In this document: piece by piece, positions 1 to 10,482 of the stretch
How positions within the stretch are numbered: position 1 is the stretch's first letter
Layout: every line of letters begins with the position of its first letter
NCBI RefSeq assembly: GCF_001043055.1
Contig: NZ_JYLF01000004.1
Location: 372,001-436,000, forward strand
DNA from: Pseudomonas weihenstephanensis
GTDB lineage: Bacteria > Pseudomonadota > Gammaproteobacteria > Pseudomonadales > Pseudomonadaceae
DNA: 64,000 bases
Direction of reading: 5' to 3'
Program-made: the position numbers and the translations under genes
The notes under the pieces: generated by a model
The model's input: only the letters and a program-made list of their open reading frames with translations
The model's database searches: none
What the model was told of the DNA's origin: nothing

Positions 1-461
1 ACAATCCCCTGACTACCGATGTAAATCCAGCTACCAGCCGTCATCTGCCCGTACATGGCCAGACCCTTGGCGTCGAGTTCGTTGAAGTGCTCCCACGTAG
101 CCCAATGCGGCACCAGGTTGGAGTTGGCAATCAGCACACGCGGTGCGTTGCTGTGGGTTTTGAACACGCCGACCGGTTTGCCGGATTGCACCAGCAGGGT
201 TTCGTCGTCATTGAGGTGAGTCAGGCTTTCGACGATTTTGTCGTAGCACTCCCAGTTGCGCGCCGCACGCCCAATGCCGCCGTACACCACCAACTCGGTC
301 GGGTTCTCGGCCACTTGCGGGTCGAGGTTGTTCATCAACATCCGCAACGGGGCTTCGGTCATCCAGCTTTTAGCCGTGAGTTGGGTGCCTCGGGCAGCGC
401 GGATTTCACCGTCACGGTGGCGGGTGAACTCGGCAGGCGATTGGGGTGTAGTTGAAGTCAC
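1..461 (-). CDS. hutU: Urocanate hydratase, N-terminal part (cut by window edge)
   Basis: Reading leftwards from a GTG at 461 gives about 153 residues of the N-terminus of urocanate hydratase, which converts urocanate to imidazolone propionate in histidine breakdown. Recognisable family segments are [40 protein letters not shown] and [16 protein letters not shown]. The full protein is about 557 residues, so roughly three quarters lies beyond position 1. A ribosome site (GAGGAG) sits a few bases before the GTG. It is transcribed leftwards from a sigma-54-type promoter at 519-534 overlapping a HutC operator. Identity is near certain; only the completeness of the remainder is unknown. Confidence 0.95.
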   Translation of the reverse strand, partial: MTSTTPQSPAEFTRHRDGEIRAARGTQLTAKSWMTEAPLRMLMNNLDPQVAENPTELVVYGGIGRAARNWECYDKIVESLTHLNDDETLLVQSGKPVGVFKTHSNAPRVLIANSNLVPHWATWEHFNELDAKGLAMYGQMTAGSWIYIGSQGI

Positions 462-500
462 GGGTAACTCCTCAGCAATGGGCAGACGCATACTTATGTA

Positions 501-514
501 CTTGTACATACAAG
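501..514. promoter_or_regulatory. HutC operator upstream of hutU
   Basis: The near-palindrome CTTGTACATACAAG contains the TGTA-N2-TACA core of Pseudomonas HutC sites. It overlaps the expected transcription start of the hutU promoter, so HutC binding should block transcription until urocanate releases it. Confidence 0.7.
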
Positions 515-518
515 CATA

Positions 519-534
519 TGCAAGTAAGCGGCCA
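519..534 (-). promoter_or_regulatory. Putative sigma-54 promoter of hutU
   Basis: On the minus strand the sequence reads TGGCCGCTTACTTGCA, with the GG and GC doublets of the -24/-12 elements at the correct spacing (TGGC-N7-TTGC). The predicted start, about 12 bases further left, falls inside the HutC operator at 501-514. Pseudomonas hutU is known to depend on sigma-54 and CbrB; the assignment here rests on the motif alone. Confidence 0.65.
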
Positions 535-695
535 ACGTGAGGATTCGCAGCATGAAACTCTTGGAGGCCCCGAAAATAGAGGGCTGAGCAACGGAGGGGG
601 ATTGCACAGACAACGGAGGGGCAAGCGATGGGATGTTACGGAAACGGGTTTTTGCGCTGTTTTGGGGCGTTCGGTAACAAATTGCGTAGGCGCTA

Positions 696-741
696 CCGAA
701 GGCTGCGATTTTTTAGACGATCAAAAGCTCGCAGCCTTCGG
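696..741. repeat. REP-like inverted repeat
   Basis: Two 13-base arms (CCGAAGGCTGCGA at 696-708 and its exact complement at 729-741) flank a 20-base loop. It lies between the hutU promoter and the end of hutD and resembles the palindromes common between Pseudomonas genes. Otherwise the 462-761 gap holds only the promoter and operator. Confidence 0.7.
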
Positions 742-761
742 CAACGCCAACGCGGGGGATT

Positions 762-1340
762 TCAGGTGGGGCTTAATTCGATCACGCAGCAGCGGCCCGT
801 CACGGTGATTTCCAGCAACGCACCGTCATTGCTCAGTCGCAGGCAATCGTAACGGCCCAGGTGTTGGTGCTGAGTGTTACCGATACCCACGTGCACTTGC
901 TCGCTGGCGCTGAACACCAGCACCGTGTGCGCCGCGCTGAAAAAACGCTGCGGTGTAACACTATCCAGCCATTGCAGGCGCGCGCTGTAACGGTTGGGGG
1001 CATAGATCAAATTGAAGTCGCGGATCGGGCCATCTATTAACGTGCAGCTCACCGCACTTTCACCCCTAAAGGCGAAGGCATCGAACGGTAACAAGGCACG
1101 CGTGTGTAGCCCGTCCACTTGCAGGTTCATGCCTGCGCCTTGCAGCACGCTAATGATTCGCTGATAGCCTTCAAAGCGCGAAAACCCGCCCGACTCGCCA
1201 ATGTCGGCAATCGACAGGCGCCAGCCAAAACCCTCAAGACCTTCGCCTGCGTCACGGGTGATTTCTTCGGTGCTCCCGCCGCCGTTTTTCCACGGCATGC
1301 GCGGGTAATCAGCGGCGCGTAAGACAGTCAATTCGTTCAT
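762..1340 (-). CDS. hutD: HutD family protein
   Basis: This 192-residue cupin-like protein has the HutD N-terminal signature (YPRMPWKNGGGSTEEI). HutD is conserved in Pseudomonas hut loci and has been proposed to moderate hut expression, perhaps by binding urocanate or its products; its biochemical role is not settled. Its ATG overlaps the hutC stop codon (ATGA), so the two are translated together in the order hutC-hutD. No signal peptide or membrane segment is present. Confidence 0.9.
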   Translation of the reverse strand: MNELTVLRAADYPRMPWKNGGGSTEEITRDAGEGLEGFGWRLSIADIGESGGFSRFEGYQRIISVLQGAGMNLQVDGLHTRALLPFDAFAFRGESAVSCTLIDGPIRDFNLIYAPNRYSARLQWLDSVTPQRFFSAAHTVLVFSASEQVHVGIGNTQHQHLGRYDCLRLSNDGALLEITVTGRCCVIELSPT

Positions 1341-2086
1341 TTACTGAAACGTCCTTCAAGGCGATGGCGGGAGCCGGGATGAATCAAACGGGCCACTGTG
1401 ACCGGCTGGCGCCCCGACCAGGTACGACGGCGAATCAGCAGGCAAGGCTCGCCCGGCTCAATTTGCAGCAACTTGCACTCTTTGGGGTCAGCCAGAATCG
1501 CCTCGACCACGTGCTCGCCTTCCGTCAACGGTGCGACTTGAGACAAGTAGGCGTAAGGCGTTTGCTGAGTGAAATCCTGCTTGAGGTAGTCCGGCGCCAC
1601 TTGCGCGTTGACGAAACGGTCCTCTATTTGCACGGCAATGCCGTTCTCGTAATGCACGATCAACGAATGGAAGACTTTTTGCCCTTCACGCATGTCCAGC
1701 ACCGCTGCACGTTCAGAGCCTGCCGCTTCTTCGCCCAGGCTGATGACTTTGCAACTGTGCTGATGGCCGCGGGCGGCGATCTCATCGGCGATGTTGTTGA
1801 CTTCAAACAGTGCGGATTGGGACTTGGGTTCGGCCACAAAGGTGCCCACACCTTGCATACGCACCAGCAGGCCGTCGGCGGTCATTTCACGCAGGGCGCG
1901 GTTGATGGTCATACGGCTGAAGCCCAATTGGCTGACCAGCTCACTCTCGGAAGGGACGCGGTGGTGCGGCGGCCAGTTACCACTCTTGATTTGCTGAGTG
2001 ATCATCTGTTTCACACGGGCGTACAGGGGCGCCGGACTGTCGCCCATCTGGGCAGCCAGCGGGTTCACGGCAGGCGGAGTCGGCAC
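1337..2086 (-). CDS. hutC: Histidine utilisation repressor HutC (GntR/UTRA family)
   Basis: This is the repressor of histidine utilisation. A winged-helix GntR domain (about residues 22-90, with PLYARVKQMI and SRMTINRALREMTADGLL) is followed by a UTRA ligand domain that binds urocanate. The chosen start is the GTG at 2086, preceded by AAGGA with six bases of spacing, giving 249 residues; an ATG at 2047 is an alternative. The open frame continues to 2353, but that part would run through the operator at 2157-2166 and into hutF. It is divergent from hutF and overlaps hutD. Confidence 0.93.
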   Translation of the reverse strand: MPTPPAVNPLAAQMGDSPAPLYARVKQMITQQIKSGNWPPHHRVPSESELVSQLGFSRMTINRALREMTADGLLVRMQGVGTFVAEPKSQSALFEVNNIADEIAARGHQHSCKVISLGEEAAGSERAAVLDMREGQKVFHSLIVHYENGIAVQIEDRFVNAQVAPDYLKQDFTQQTPYAYLSQVAPLTEGEHVVEAILADPKECKLLQIEPGEPCLLIRRRTWSGRQPVTVARLIHPGSRHRLEGRFSK

Positions 2087-2156
2087 AGGCAATCCTTGTT
2101 GAAGAGTAAAGAGGCGTAGCTTGCCGGAGTTTACCGAGCAGGCAAACGTCTGTATA

Positions 2157-2166
2157 TGTATATACA
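2157..2166. promoter_or_regulatory. HutC operator between hutC and hutF
   Basis: A perfect TGTATATACA palindrome (TGTA-N2-TACA) lies 27 bases before the hutF ATG and about 70 bases before the hutC start. It fits HutC repression of hutF and autoregulation of hutC. Confidence 0.75.
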
Positions 2167-2193
2167 AATAACAAACAATGGGGTACCCAACCG

Positions 2194-3558
2194 ATGTCCG
2201 TCTTCTTTGCCGAGCGTGCGCTGTTACCCACAGGCTGGGCGACCAATGTCCGAATCGAGGTCGGCAAGGATGGCCTCCTCTTGAGCCTTGAAGCCAATAC
2301 CGACGCCTCTGGCGCCGAACGCGTGCACGGCCCGCTGCTGCCGGGCATGCCAAACCTGCATTCTCACGCCTTTCAACGCGCGATGGCCGGCTTGGCCGAA
2401 GTGGCTGGCAACCCCAATGACAGTTTTTGGACCTGGCGCGATTTGATGTATCGCCTTGTCGGAAAAATCAGCCCTGAACAGCTAGGCGTCATCGCGCGCC
2501 AGCTGTACATCGAGATGCTCAAGGCGGGTTACACCTCGGTGGCCGAGTTTCATTATGTGCATCACGATGTTTCTGGGCGGCCTTACGCCAACCCCGCCGA
2601 GCTGGCGCTGCACATCAGCGAAGCCGCCCGCTGCGCAGGCATTGGTCTGACCCTGCTGCCGGTGCTGTACAGCCACGCCGGTTTTGGTGGCCAAGCGCCA
2701 AGTGAGGGCCAGCGGCGCTTCATCAACAGCACCGAGCACTACCTGCAACTTCACCAACAGTTACAACCGCTGATAGCCCAACAACCGGCCCAAGCGCTGG
2801 GGCTGTGTTTTCACTCCTTACGCGCGGTCACTGCGCAGCAAATCCACGACGTGCTGAGCGCCAGCAATAGCACCTGCCCGGTGCATATCCACATCGCCGA
2901 GCAACAAAAGGAAGTCGACGACTGCCTAAGCTGGAGCGGCAAACGTCCGATTGAGTGGCTGTATGACAACGTTGACGTCGACTCACGCTGGTGCCTGGTG
3001 CACGCCACCCATGCCAATGCGGCGGAAGTAGCGCGGATGGCTAACAGCCAGGCCGTAGCCGGGTTGTGCCTGACCACGGAAGCCAATCTGGGGGATGGAC
3101 TTTTCCCGGCGGTAGATTATCTGGCCCAAGGCGGCCGCCTGGGCATCGGCTCGGACAGTCATGTGTCGTTGAGCGTGGTTGAAGAGCTGCGCTGGCTGGA
3201 ATACGGCCAGCGCCTGCGCGACCAGCGCCGCAACCGCGTGTATCGCGCCGACCAACCTATGGTCGGCCGAACGCTGTTTGACGCGGCACTGGCCGGAGGC
3301 GCGCAGGCAATGGGCCAGCCGGTCCGCGGGCTGGCAGTGGGTCAGCGCGCCGATTGGCTGGTACTCGACGGTAACGATCCCTACCTGGCCACAGCCCAGG
3401 GTGACGCCATTCTCAATCGCTGGCTGTTTGCCGGTAGCGACCGTCAGGTGCGTGATGTGCTGGTTAATGGCCAGTGGGTGATACGCGATGGCCATCACGC
3501 TGACGAAGTCGACAGCTGCCGCGACTTTACTCGTGTGCTCAAGGAGCTGGTGGGGTAG
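2194..3558 (+). CDS. hutF: Formimidoylglutamate deiminase
   Basis: This 454-residue amidohydrolase deiminates N-formimino-L-glutamate to N-formyl-L-glutamate, the step specific to the five-enzyme histidine pathway. It shows the metal-binding HSH motif at residues 56-58 (PNLHSHAFQRAMAG), FHYVHHD, HIHIAEQ and the late GSDSHVSLSVVEELRWLEYGQRL segment typical of HutF. Length matches the family. It is monocistronic, divergent from hutC, and follows a HutC operator. Confidence 0.96.
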   Translation: MSVFFAERALLPTGWATNVRIEVGKDGLLLSLEANTDASGAERVHGPLLPGMPNLHSHAFQRAMAGLAEVAGNPNDSFWTWRDLMYRLVGKISPEQLGVIARQLYIEMLKAGYTSVAEFHYVHHDVSGRPYANPAELALHISEAARCAGIGLTLLPVLYSHAGFGGQAPSEGQRRFINSTEHYLQLHQQLQPLIAQQPAQALGLCFHSLRAVTAQQIHDVLSASNSTCPVHIHIAEQQKEVDDCLSWSGKRPIEWLYDNVDVDSRWCLVHATHANAAEVARMANSQAVAGLCLTTEANLGDGLFPAVDYLAQGGRLGIGSDSHVSLSVVEELRWLEYGQRLRDQRRNRVYRADQPMVGRTLFDAALAGGAQAMGQPVRGLAVGQRADWLVLDGNDPYLATAQGDAILNRWLFAGSDRQVRDVLVNGQWVIRDGHHADEVDSCRDFTRVLKELVG

Positions 3559-3628
3559 CAGTTCCTGAAGGCGACGTCCGATTGCGAACCGACCGTAAAT
3601 CCGATGAATGCGGGATGTCTGCGGCACC

Positions 3629-3827
3629 GCGTTGAATGACCTTACGACCGCTTCGCGCCCGATCGCAGCCTCGTGTTACTCGTCAGCGACTACACGCAAA
3701 TTGGGGTAGTAGTTGCCGAAGGCGACGTCTGAGTGCGCTGTGATCATAAACCCGATGAATGCGGTTGAATGACCTTACGACCGCTTCGCGCCCGGACGCA
3801 GCCTCGTGTTACTCGTCAGCGACTACA
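3629..3827. repeat. Tandem REP-like repeat, two copies
   Basis: The gap after hutF (3559-3929) holds two nearly identical 66-67 base units at 3629-3694 and 3761-3827 (beginning GCG(G)TTGAATGACC, ending GTCAGCGACTACA). A shared GATGAATGCG and GGCGACGTC(T/C) precede each, so the whole period is about 132 bases. No open reading frame is credible here. Confidence 0.8.
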
Positions 3828-3929
3828 GGCCTCATTGGAATCGCTTCCTATCGCGGTAATTTCTCCTTCTGATACGCGATTTTGCCGACAGTTACCTTGT
3901 GTTCTCTCCAATGAACGCAAGGATTTATC

Positions 3930-5060
3930 GTGACTACAGTAACTGTTTACTTCTGCGGCACCGGTTCCACCAAGTTCGATGCCACCCATGAAAACTATTG
4001 GAATGGCGAGCTGATTTCGACACTGGCCGCCCACAGCAAAGGCCGTGAATTTGCCGAATGGATCGTCGTCGACGGTCCAGGCAGCGGCAACTTGCAAGCC
4101 GATGAGATGTTCGTGCAGAACAAGGAATACGGCATGACCGGCAGCCTGTTCGGCAAAGGCTGGGAAGAGAACGTCAAGCACGCGCTGAGCATTCTCAAAG
4201 GCAAGTGTGAATGGCAGCGCGAGAAACTCACCGAAGCCGAATACAACCGCCTCAAAGCGGCCGGCATTCCCATCGAAGATGTGACCGTGACCGGTTCGTG
4301 GATGTGGCGCAAATACGATTACGGCAACCGCGCCGTGACCCAGCAACAGTTGCAAGAGCAACTGATCAAAACCTTCCGCAAGGACGGCGTGATTCCGACC
4401 CAGGTCAACCTGGTGGGCTGGAGCCGTGGCGCGGTGAGCTGCCATATGCTGGCCAACGCCATGCTCAACGACAATGAGCTGAAAAACGTCCCGGTCAATA
4501 TCTTCGCCGTGGACCCGGTGCCAGGCCCAATGAACTTCCAGAATGCACGGGTTGAACTGGGTAAAAACGTTCAGGAGTACGTAGGCTTTTTTGCTCGTGA
4601 TGAACGCTCTAAAGGGTTTTCTTGCGTCGTTCCAGAAACGGCCTCCAACACTCGCGTACACATCTACCCAATGGCCGGGCGTCACGCCACTTTGGTGGGC
4701 AACGCAGCGGCTGATGGTGATAAAGGCGCGAAAGTGCTGGCTGAGCCGGGAGTGGTGGTGCGTCACTTCGCAGAAATGTGCCTGACCCGTTGGGGCGTGC
4801 CACTGGACAAGCGCTTGAGCCTGTCAGCGGCAGATCTGGAAACCCAGCACAAAGCCATCGTGAGCGACGACGCGAAATACGCAGCGATGCACAAGTACTC
4901 CTACACAAAGATCACCGAGTCGGAGAAAAACGAACGTTACGCCTCGCTGGGCAGTAAAGGCATCGCCTTTAGCGCCATCAAAGGCGCTCCGTATGTGCCG
5001 CCAGCCGGTCTGTCACAGAGCCTGGCCTACAACCCGGCAACCTACAAAGACATCGTTTGA
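3930..5060 (+). CDS. Uncharacterised alpha/beta-hydrolase-like protein
   Basis: This 376-residue protein starts at a GTG with AAGGA six bases upstream. The N-terminus (YFCGTGST) and a nucleophile elbow GWSRGA with Ser165 recall the DUF2235-type phospholipases used as type VI effectors. Asp195 (AVDPVPG) and His252 (AGRHATL) are candidates for the rest of a catalytic triad. There is no signal peptide, membrane segment or secretion motif I can see, and no adjacent immunity gene or VgrG. It sits alone between a repeat cluster and a terminator. I do not recognise the family; lipase or esterase activity is inference. Confidence 0.6.
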   Translation: MTTVTVYFCGTGSTKFDATHENYWNGELISTLAAHSKGREFAEWIVVDGPGSGNLQADEMFVQNKEYGMTGSLFGKGWEENVKHALSILKGKCEWQREKLTEAEYNRLKAAGIPIEDVTVTGSWMWRKYDYGNRAVTQQQLQEQLIKTFRKDGVIPTQVNLVGWSRGAVSCHMLANAMLNDNELKNVPVNIFAVDPVPGPMNFQNARVELGKNVQEYVGFFARDERSKGFSCVVPETASNTRVHIYPMAGRHATLVGNAAADGDKGAKVLAEPGVVVRHFAEMCLTRWGVPLDKRLSLSAADLETQHKAIVSDDAKYAAMHKYSYTKITESEKNERYASLGSKGIAFSAIKGAPYVPPAGLSQSLAYNPATYKDIV

Positions 5061-5075
5061 TGTAACGCGCTAACG

Positions 5076-5107
5076 CCAGCCCCCCACCAAGGGGGCTGGC
5101 TTTTTTG
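5076..5107 (+). terminator. Rho-independent terminator
   Basis: The stem CCAGCCCCC/GGGGGCTGG with a short loop is followed by CTTTTTT, just after the hydrolase-like gene at 3930-5060. Confidence 0.85.
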
Positions 5108-5123
5108 TGCGTAATTGCTGGGT

Positions 5124-7061
5124 TTACATGGCCTGCAAATGCACCGCCGCCCAGTCACGCACCGCTGCGTAGGGATAGTTTTCCAGCACGGCGAAACCGG
5201 GAATCGCCCGGGCTTTCATCTTGGTGAACATCGGCACACTGATGCCACACAAGAATCGGGTCACCCGTTCAGCCGGGGGATAACTTCCCGCGTACGCCTG
5301 GTGCCTGTGGATAAACGCGTCGCACAAAGCTTCGAAGTTTTTATCCACAAGCGGCGCCAGCGCGGGAGGCTCAGGCAATTGCGCCACGTGGCCTGCGCAC
5401 ACCGAACAATGCCCGCACTGTTGCGGTGCCTGCACGTCGCCAAAGTAATGCGCCAGGCGATAGCTCAGGCAGGTCTCACTGGCAAACAAGGCCAACATCG
5501 CGTGAATCCGCTCGATCTCGCCCTGCTCATGGGCCGTGAAGTAGCGGTGCAACTCAACGCTCAAGGCGTCCACGTCAACGTCGCTCACCAGCAGGCTGTA
5601 GACCTCTGTCATCTGCTTGCTTTCAAGCTCGATCCAGCCTTTCTCCTGGAAATAATCCAGGGCTTTGACCACCCGATTACGCTCTGCCTGATGCTGTGCA
5701 TAAAGCGCGTCGAAATTGACCGTCGCCCACGTACGGGCACGGCTGGACGTCTGGATAATGGCGCTCACGAAATCCCGGCGTTCGCCCTCAAACCTGGCCA
5801 ACAGCGCGTCTGGCTCGATCAGGTATTTGAAACGGTACTCGGCAAAATAGGCGTAACGCGGCGCAATCAGGCCACGCAGTTCCAGTTGCACCAACAAGGT
5901 TTTGAGCGGTAGCTGACGAATATTGCTCTGATCGGCCAAAGGCAAGAGCATGAATTCCCACTCCCCTTGGGCAATGGCCGCCTTCAATTCTTCCAATACA
6001 CAGCGAATGCCTTGCAGCTCCGGTGTGTCGCCATACACAAAGTTCTCCAGCACGTTCAGGCTGTCGCGATTGGCCAGCACCAGGCAGTCCGAAGGCTGGC
6101 CGTCACGCCCGGCCCGACCGATCTCCTGACTGTAGTTTTCGACCGATTTGGGCAAGTCAAAATGCACCACGTTGCGAATGTCGCTCTTATCGATCCCCAT
6201 GCCAAAGGCGATGGTGGCGACGATGCAGTTCAGTTGCCCGCCCATGAACTGGCGCTGAATGCTTTCGCGTTGATCGTGGGGCAAACCTGCGTGGTAGGCA
6301 TTGGCACTGATGCCGTGCTGGTTGAGGTGTTGCGCGATCTGTTCGGCGGTCTTTTGCAGCGTGACGTAAACAATGCTCGGCTGGCCGCTGCGCTCGCCCA
6401 TCCACTGCACCAGACGCTGGCGCTTGGCGGTACCGGTCACGGGTTCAACCCACAGATTGAGGTTGGCGCGGTAAAAACCGGTGGTGATGACATCCGTCTC
6501 GGCAATGGCGAATTTGGCCTGCATGTCAGCGATCACATTCGGCGTCGCCGTGGCCGTTAGCAGTAAGGCTTGTGGGATGTTGAACTGGCGCTGGTAGTCC
6601 GGCAGCTTCAAATAGTCCGGACGGAAGTTATGGCCCCATTCGGAAATGCAATGCGCTTCATCCACCACCAACAGAGACAGGGGTACTTGCTGCAAAAAAT
6701 GTCGGAAACGCTCGTTTTTCAGGCGTTCGACCGAAATCATCAGAATCTTCAACTCTCCCGCCTTGGCACGGGCCATGACCGAATTGGCCTCGTCGCGGCT
6801 CTGCGCCGAATCAATACTGGCGGCGGCAATGCCGTGGCGCTGCAAAAACGCCAGTTGATCCTGCATCAGCGCCAGCAGTGGCGACACCACCAGCGTCAGG
6901 TGGGGCAGCAATAAAGCAGGCAGTTGATAGCACAACGACTTGCCTGAGCCGGTGGGGAAAATCGCCGCCGCCGAACGCCCGGCCAGCACAGCGCTGATCG
7001 CCGCTTCCTGGCCCGCTCTGAACTGTGGATAACCGAATACCTGTTCCAGGGTGTTGTACAT
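5124..7061 (-). CDS. recQ: ATP-dependent DNA helicase RecQ family
   Basis: This 645-residue 3'-5' DNA helicase carries Walker A PTGSGKS (Lys41), DEAH box (VVDEAHCISEWGHNFRP), motif IV-VI segments (IAFGMGIDKSDIRNV, QEIGRAGRDGQ) and a RecQ zinc-binding site C-x16-C-x2-C-x2-C (beginning CLSYRLAHYFG, ending CGHCSVC). The C-terminal 120 residues do not show an obvious HRDC domain, so it may be a RecQ subtype. The start is the ATG at 7061, with GGAG upstream; the frame extends further but without a good site. The symbol is by family; a second RecQ elsewhere is possible. Confidence 0.9.
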   Translation of the reverse strand: MYNTLEQVFGYPQFRAGQEAAISAVLAGRSAAAIFPTGSGKSLCYQLPALLLPHLTLVVSPLLALMQDQLAFLQRHGIAAASIDSAQSRDEANSVMARAKAGELKILMISVERLKNERFRHFLQQVPLSLLVVDEAHCISEWGHNFRPDYLKLPDYQRQFNIPQALLLTATATPNVIADMQAKFAIAETDVITTGFYRANLNLWVEPVTGTAKRQRLVQWMGERSGQPSIVYVTLQKTAEQIAQHLNQHGISANAYHAGLPHDQRESIQRQFMGGQLNCIVATIAFGMGIDKSDIRNVVHFDLPKSVENYSQEIGRAGRDGQPSDCLVLANRDSLNVLENFVYGDTPELQGIRCVLEELKAAIAQGEWEFMLLPLADQSNIRQLPLKTLLVQLELRGLIAPRYAYFAEYRFKYLIEPDALLARFEGERRDFVSAIIQTSSRARTWATVNFDALYAQHQAERNRVVKALDYFQEKGWIELESKQMTEVYSLLVSDVDVDALSVELHRYFTAHEQGEIERIHAMLALFASETCLSYRLAHYFGDVQAPQQCGHCSVCAGHVAQLPEPPALAPLVDKNFEALCDAFIHRHQAYAGSYPPAERVTRFLCGISVPMFTKMKARAIPGFAVLENYPYAAVRDWAAVHLQAM

Positions 7062-7195
7062 GACTGTCACTCCATTGACCGTTGCACAGCGCAAAAGGCT
7101 AGCGCGCAGATCGAGAAAAGGTCGCGGGTAAATTGAGAGGGGATGATACAGCGTCGGCTGCCATTGTTCGGGCATTGAGACCGGTGTAGCTGCGC

Positions 7196-7276
7196 GAGGC
7201 TGCGGCCCTCCCCGTGCTCAGGTTTACGGCCGCTTCGCGCCCGATAGCAGCCTCGTACCTCGACAGCGACTACGCG
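7196..7276. repeat. REP-like palindromic element
   Basis: A GC-rich stretch (GCGAGGCTGCGG ... GCAGCCTCG) between recQ and the DUF1493 gene shares the GCCGCTTCGCGCCCGAT core with the 3629-3827 repeats. Confidence 0.6.
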
Positions 7277-7317
7277 ACTGCGCTGTACTGGGCGCATTCT
7301 GTTAAGGACTCGTGCCC

Positions 7318-7668
7318 ATGAAACTCGCCTCTGACCTCCCGGACTCTCACACCCTGCGCGAATTGATGCAGGTGCTGCACGAAGAAATCGGCCTGCCAGA
7401 ACACAAGACCGTCAGCCTGAAGACCTCGATCAACATCGACCTGGCGTGCAACGGCAGCGATGCCCAGCACTTGATGGAAACCCTGGAGCAGCACTTCAGC
7501 CTGGAATTGGCCGACTACGATGCCTACCGCTATTTTCAACCGGCCGGCAACGACCCGCACCTCAAGCGCAATGCCAAAGGCCGGGAACGCAAAGTGCCAT
7601 TGACGATTGGCATGCTGTACGAGGCGATCAAGGCCGGGCATTGGGATACACAAACACTGGAAGCCTGA
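7318..7668 (+). CDS. DUF1493 family protein
   Basis: This 116-residue soluble protein resembles DUF1493, a small family with acyl-carrier-like helices and no settled function. It begins with HTLRELMQVLHEE and contains a conserved KTSINIDLACNG / DAQHLMETLEQHF middle. The ATG at 7318 has AAGGA eight bases upstream; a GTG at 7312 is too close to that site. It is monocistronic and ends just before a bidirectional terminator shared with pckA. Confidence 0.75.
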   Translation: MKLASDLPDSHTLRELMQVLHEEIGLPEHKTVSLKTSINIDLACNGSDAQHLMETLEQHFSLELADYDAYRYFQPAGNDPHLKRNAKGRERKVPLTIGMLYEAIKAGHWDTQTLEA

Positions 7669-7703
7669 ATACCCGCGCAAGAGCTGCGTCAATCTTCAGG
7701 TAC

Positions 7704-7733
7704 AAAAAAGCCGCCCTTTCAGGCGGCTTTTTC
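7704..7733. terminator. Bidirectional terminator between DUF1493 gene and pckA
   Basis: The GCCGCC/GGCGGC stem is flanked by an A-run on the left and a T-run on the right, so it can stop transcription from both convergent genes. Confidence 0.85.
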
Positions 7734-7758
7734 ATGGATCAGCTCACTGATCGAAGGC

Positions 7759-9360
<1,602 letters not shown>

Positions 9361-9479
9361 CTACTACCGCGAAAAAAGTGGGCCGGATTATGCCAGAAAC
9401 GCCCAAAAAAAGTAGGGTCCACCTGTCAGAACCGCGTTGTACGGGGCTTTGACAGGGGTTTTACCTGCGCTGAAACGTT

Positions 9480-10382
9480 TTAGTGCTGAGTGCCGGAAGG
9501 CGACTCAACCCCTGCACCGGCAAACAATTGATCAACATCGGCCGCGTCAAACAGATAGCGCTCGTTGCAAAACTGGCAGTCGATTTCGATATGGCCGCCG
9601 TGTTCCTTGACCAGATTGAGCGCGTCGTCATGGCCCAAACTGGTCAGCGCATTGCCCGAACGCTCGCGCGAGCAACTGCACTGGAATTCAATGCGCTCGT
9701 CAGCGAATACGCGCAACTCTTCCTCGTGAAACAAACGCATCAGGATGTTTTCGTTGTCCAGCCCCAACAGTTCTTCGACTTTCAGGGTGTCGCCCAGCAT
9801 ATTCAGGCGCTGCCAGCTGTCGTCGCGCTCCTCTTCATCGTTGATCACCTCGGCAGGCAGTTGCTGCAAGAGCATGCCGCGCGCGCGCTTACCGTCAGCC
9901 GCCAGCCAAAAACGCGTTGGCACCTGATGCGACATCACAAAATAGTGGGTGAAACAGGCTGACAAGTCTGCACGGTCAAGATCGACGATGCCTTGATAGC
10001 GTTTACCACCCGCAGGGTCGATGGTCAGGGCCAACACGCCGTTGGGCATCAGGTCGGCCAAGGTGGCATCCGCCTTGATCTGGTCGGCTTTAAAACGGGC
10101 CAGACCGCGAATTTCACGCTCGCTGGTGATTTCGATCATCAGCAAGGGAACCGGGCCTTCGGAGCGCGCCTGAAGACTCATTAACCCCTCAAATTTCAAG
10201 CTGCCCACTAACAATGCAGCGGCGGCCATCAACTCACCCAGCAACTGTTGAACCGGCTGCGGATACGTGTGCTTGGCCAGTACTTCGGCGTAGCTGTGAT
10301 CCAGCGAAGCCAACTCGCCACGGGTGTCGGAGTTGTCGAAGATGAAGCGCTGAGTGACGTCGGTTTTAGGTAGATCAGACAT
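9480..10382 (-). CDS. hslO: Redox-regulated chaperone Hsp33
   Basis: This 300-residue cytosolic holdase is activated by oxidation. The C-terminal zinc switch is visible as CSCSRE and CQFC, and the N-terminal domain is complete. It lies near hslR (Hsp15), another heat-shock gene, but a PAP2 gene on the other strand separates them. Confidence 0.96.
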   Translation of the reverse strand: MSDLPKTDVTQRFIFDNSDTRGELASLDHSYAEVLAKHTYPQPVQQLLGELMAAAALLVGSLKFEGLMSLQARSEGPVPLLMIEITSEREIRGLARFKADQIKADATLADLMPNGVLALTIDPAGGKRYQGIVDLDRADLSACFTHYFVMSHQVPTRFWLAADGKRARGMLLQQLPAEVINDEEERDDSWQRLNMLGDTLKVEELLGLDNENILMRLFHEEELRVFADERIEFQCSCSRERSGNALTSLGHDDALNLVKEHGGHIEIDCQFCNERYLFDAADVDQLFAGAGVESPSGTQH

Positions 10383-10482
10383 AGGAATAGGGTTCTAAAT
10401 TGGTGACAAAATGTGTTCGAGTCTTTATAAAGGCGCGTTTTTAGCACCGGTATGGTGCAAAAACCAGCCAAGGGGGCACGTC

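Noticed and set aside
3629..3827. CRISPR-like spacing of repeats after hutF
   Set aside because: Only two long units with similar, not unique, intervening sequence, and no cas genes.
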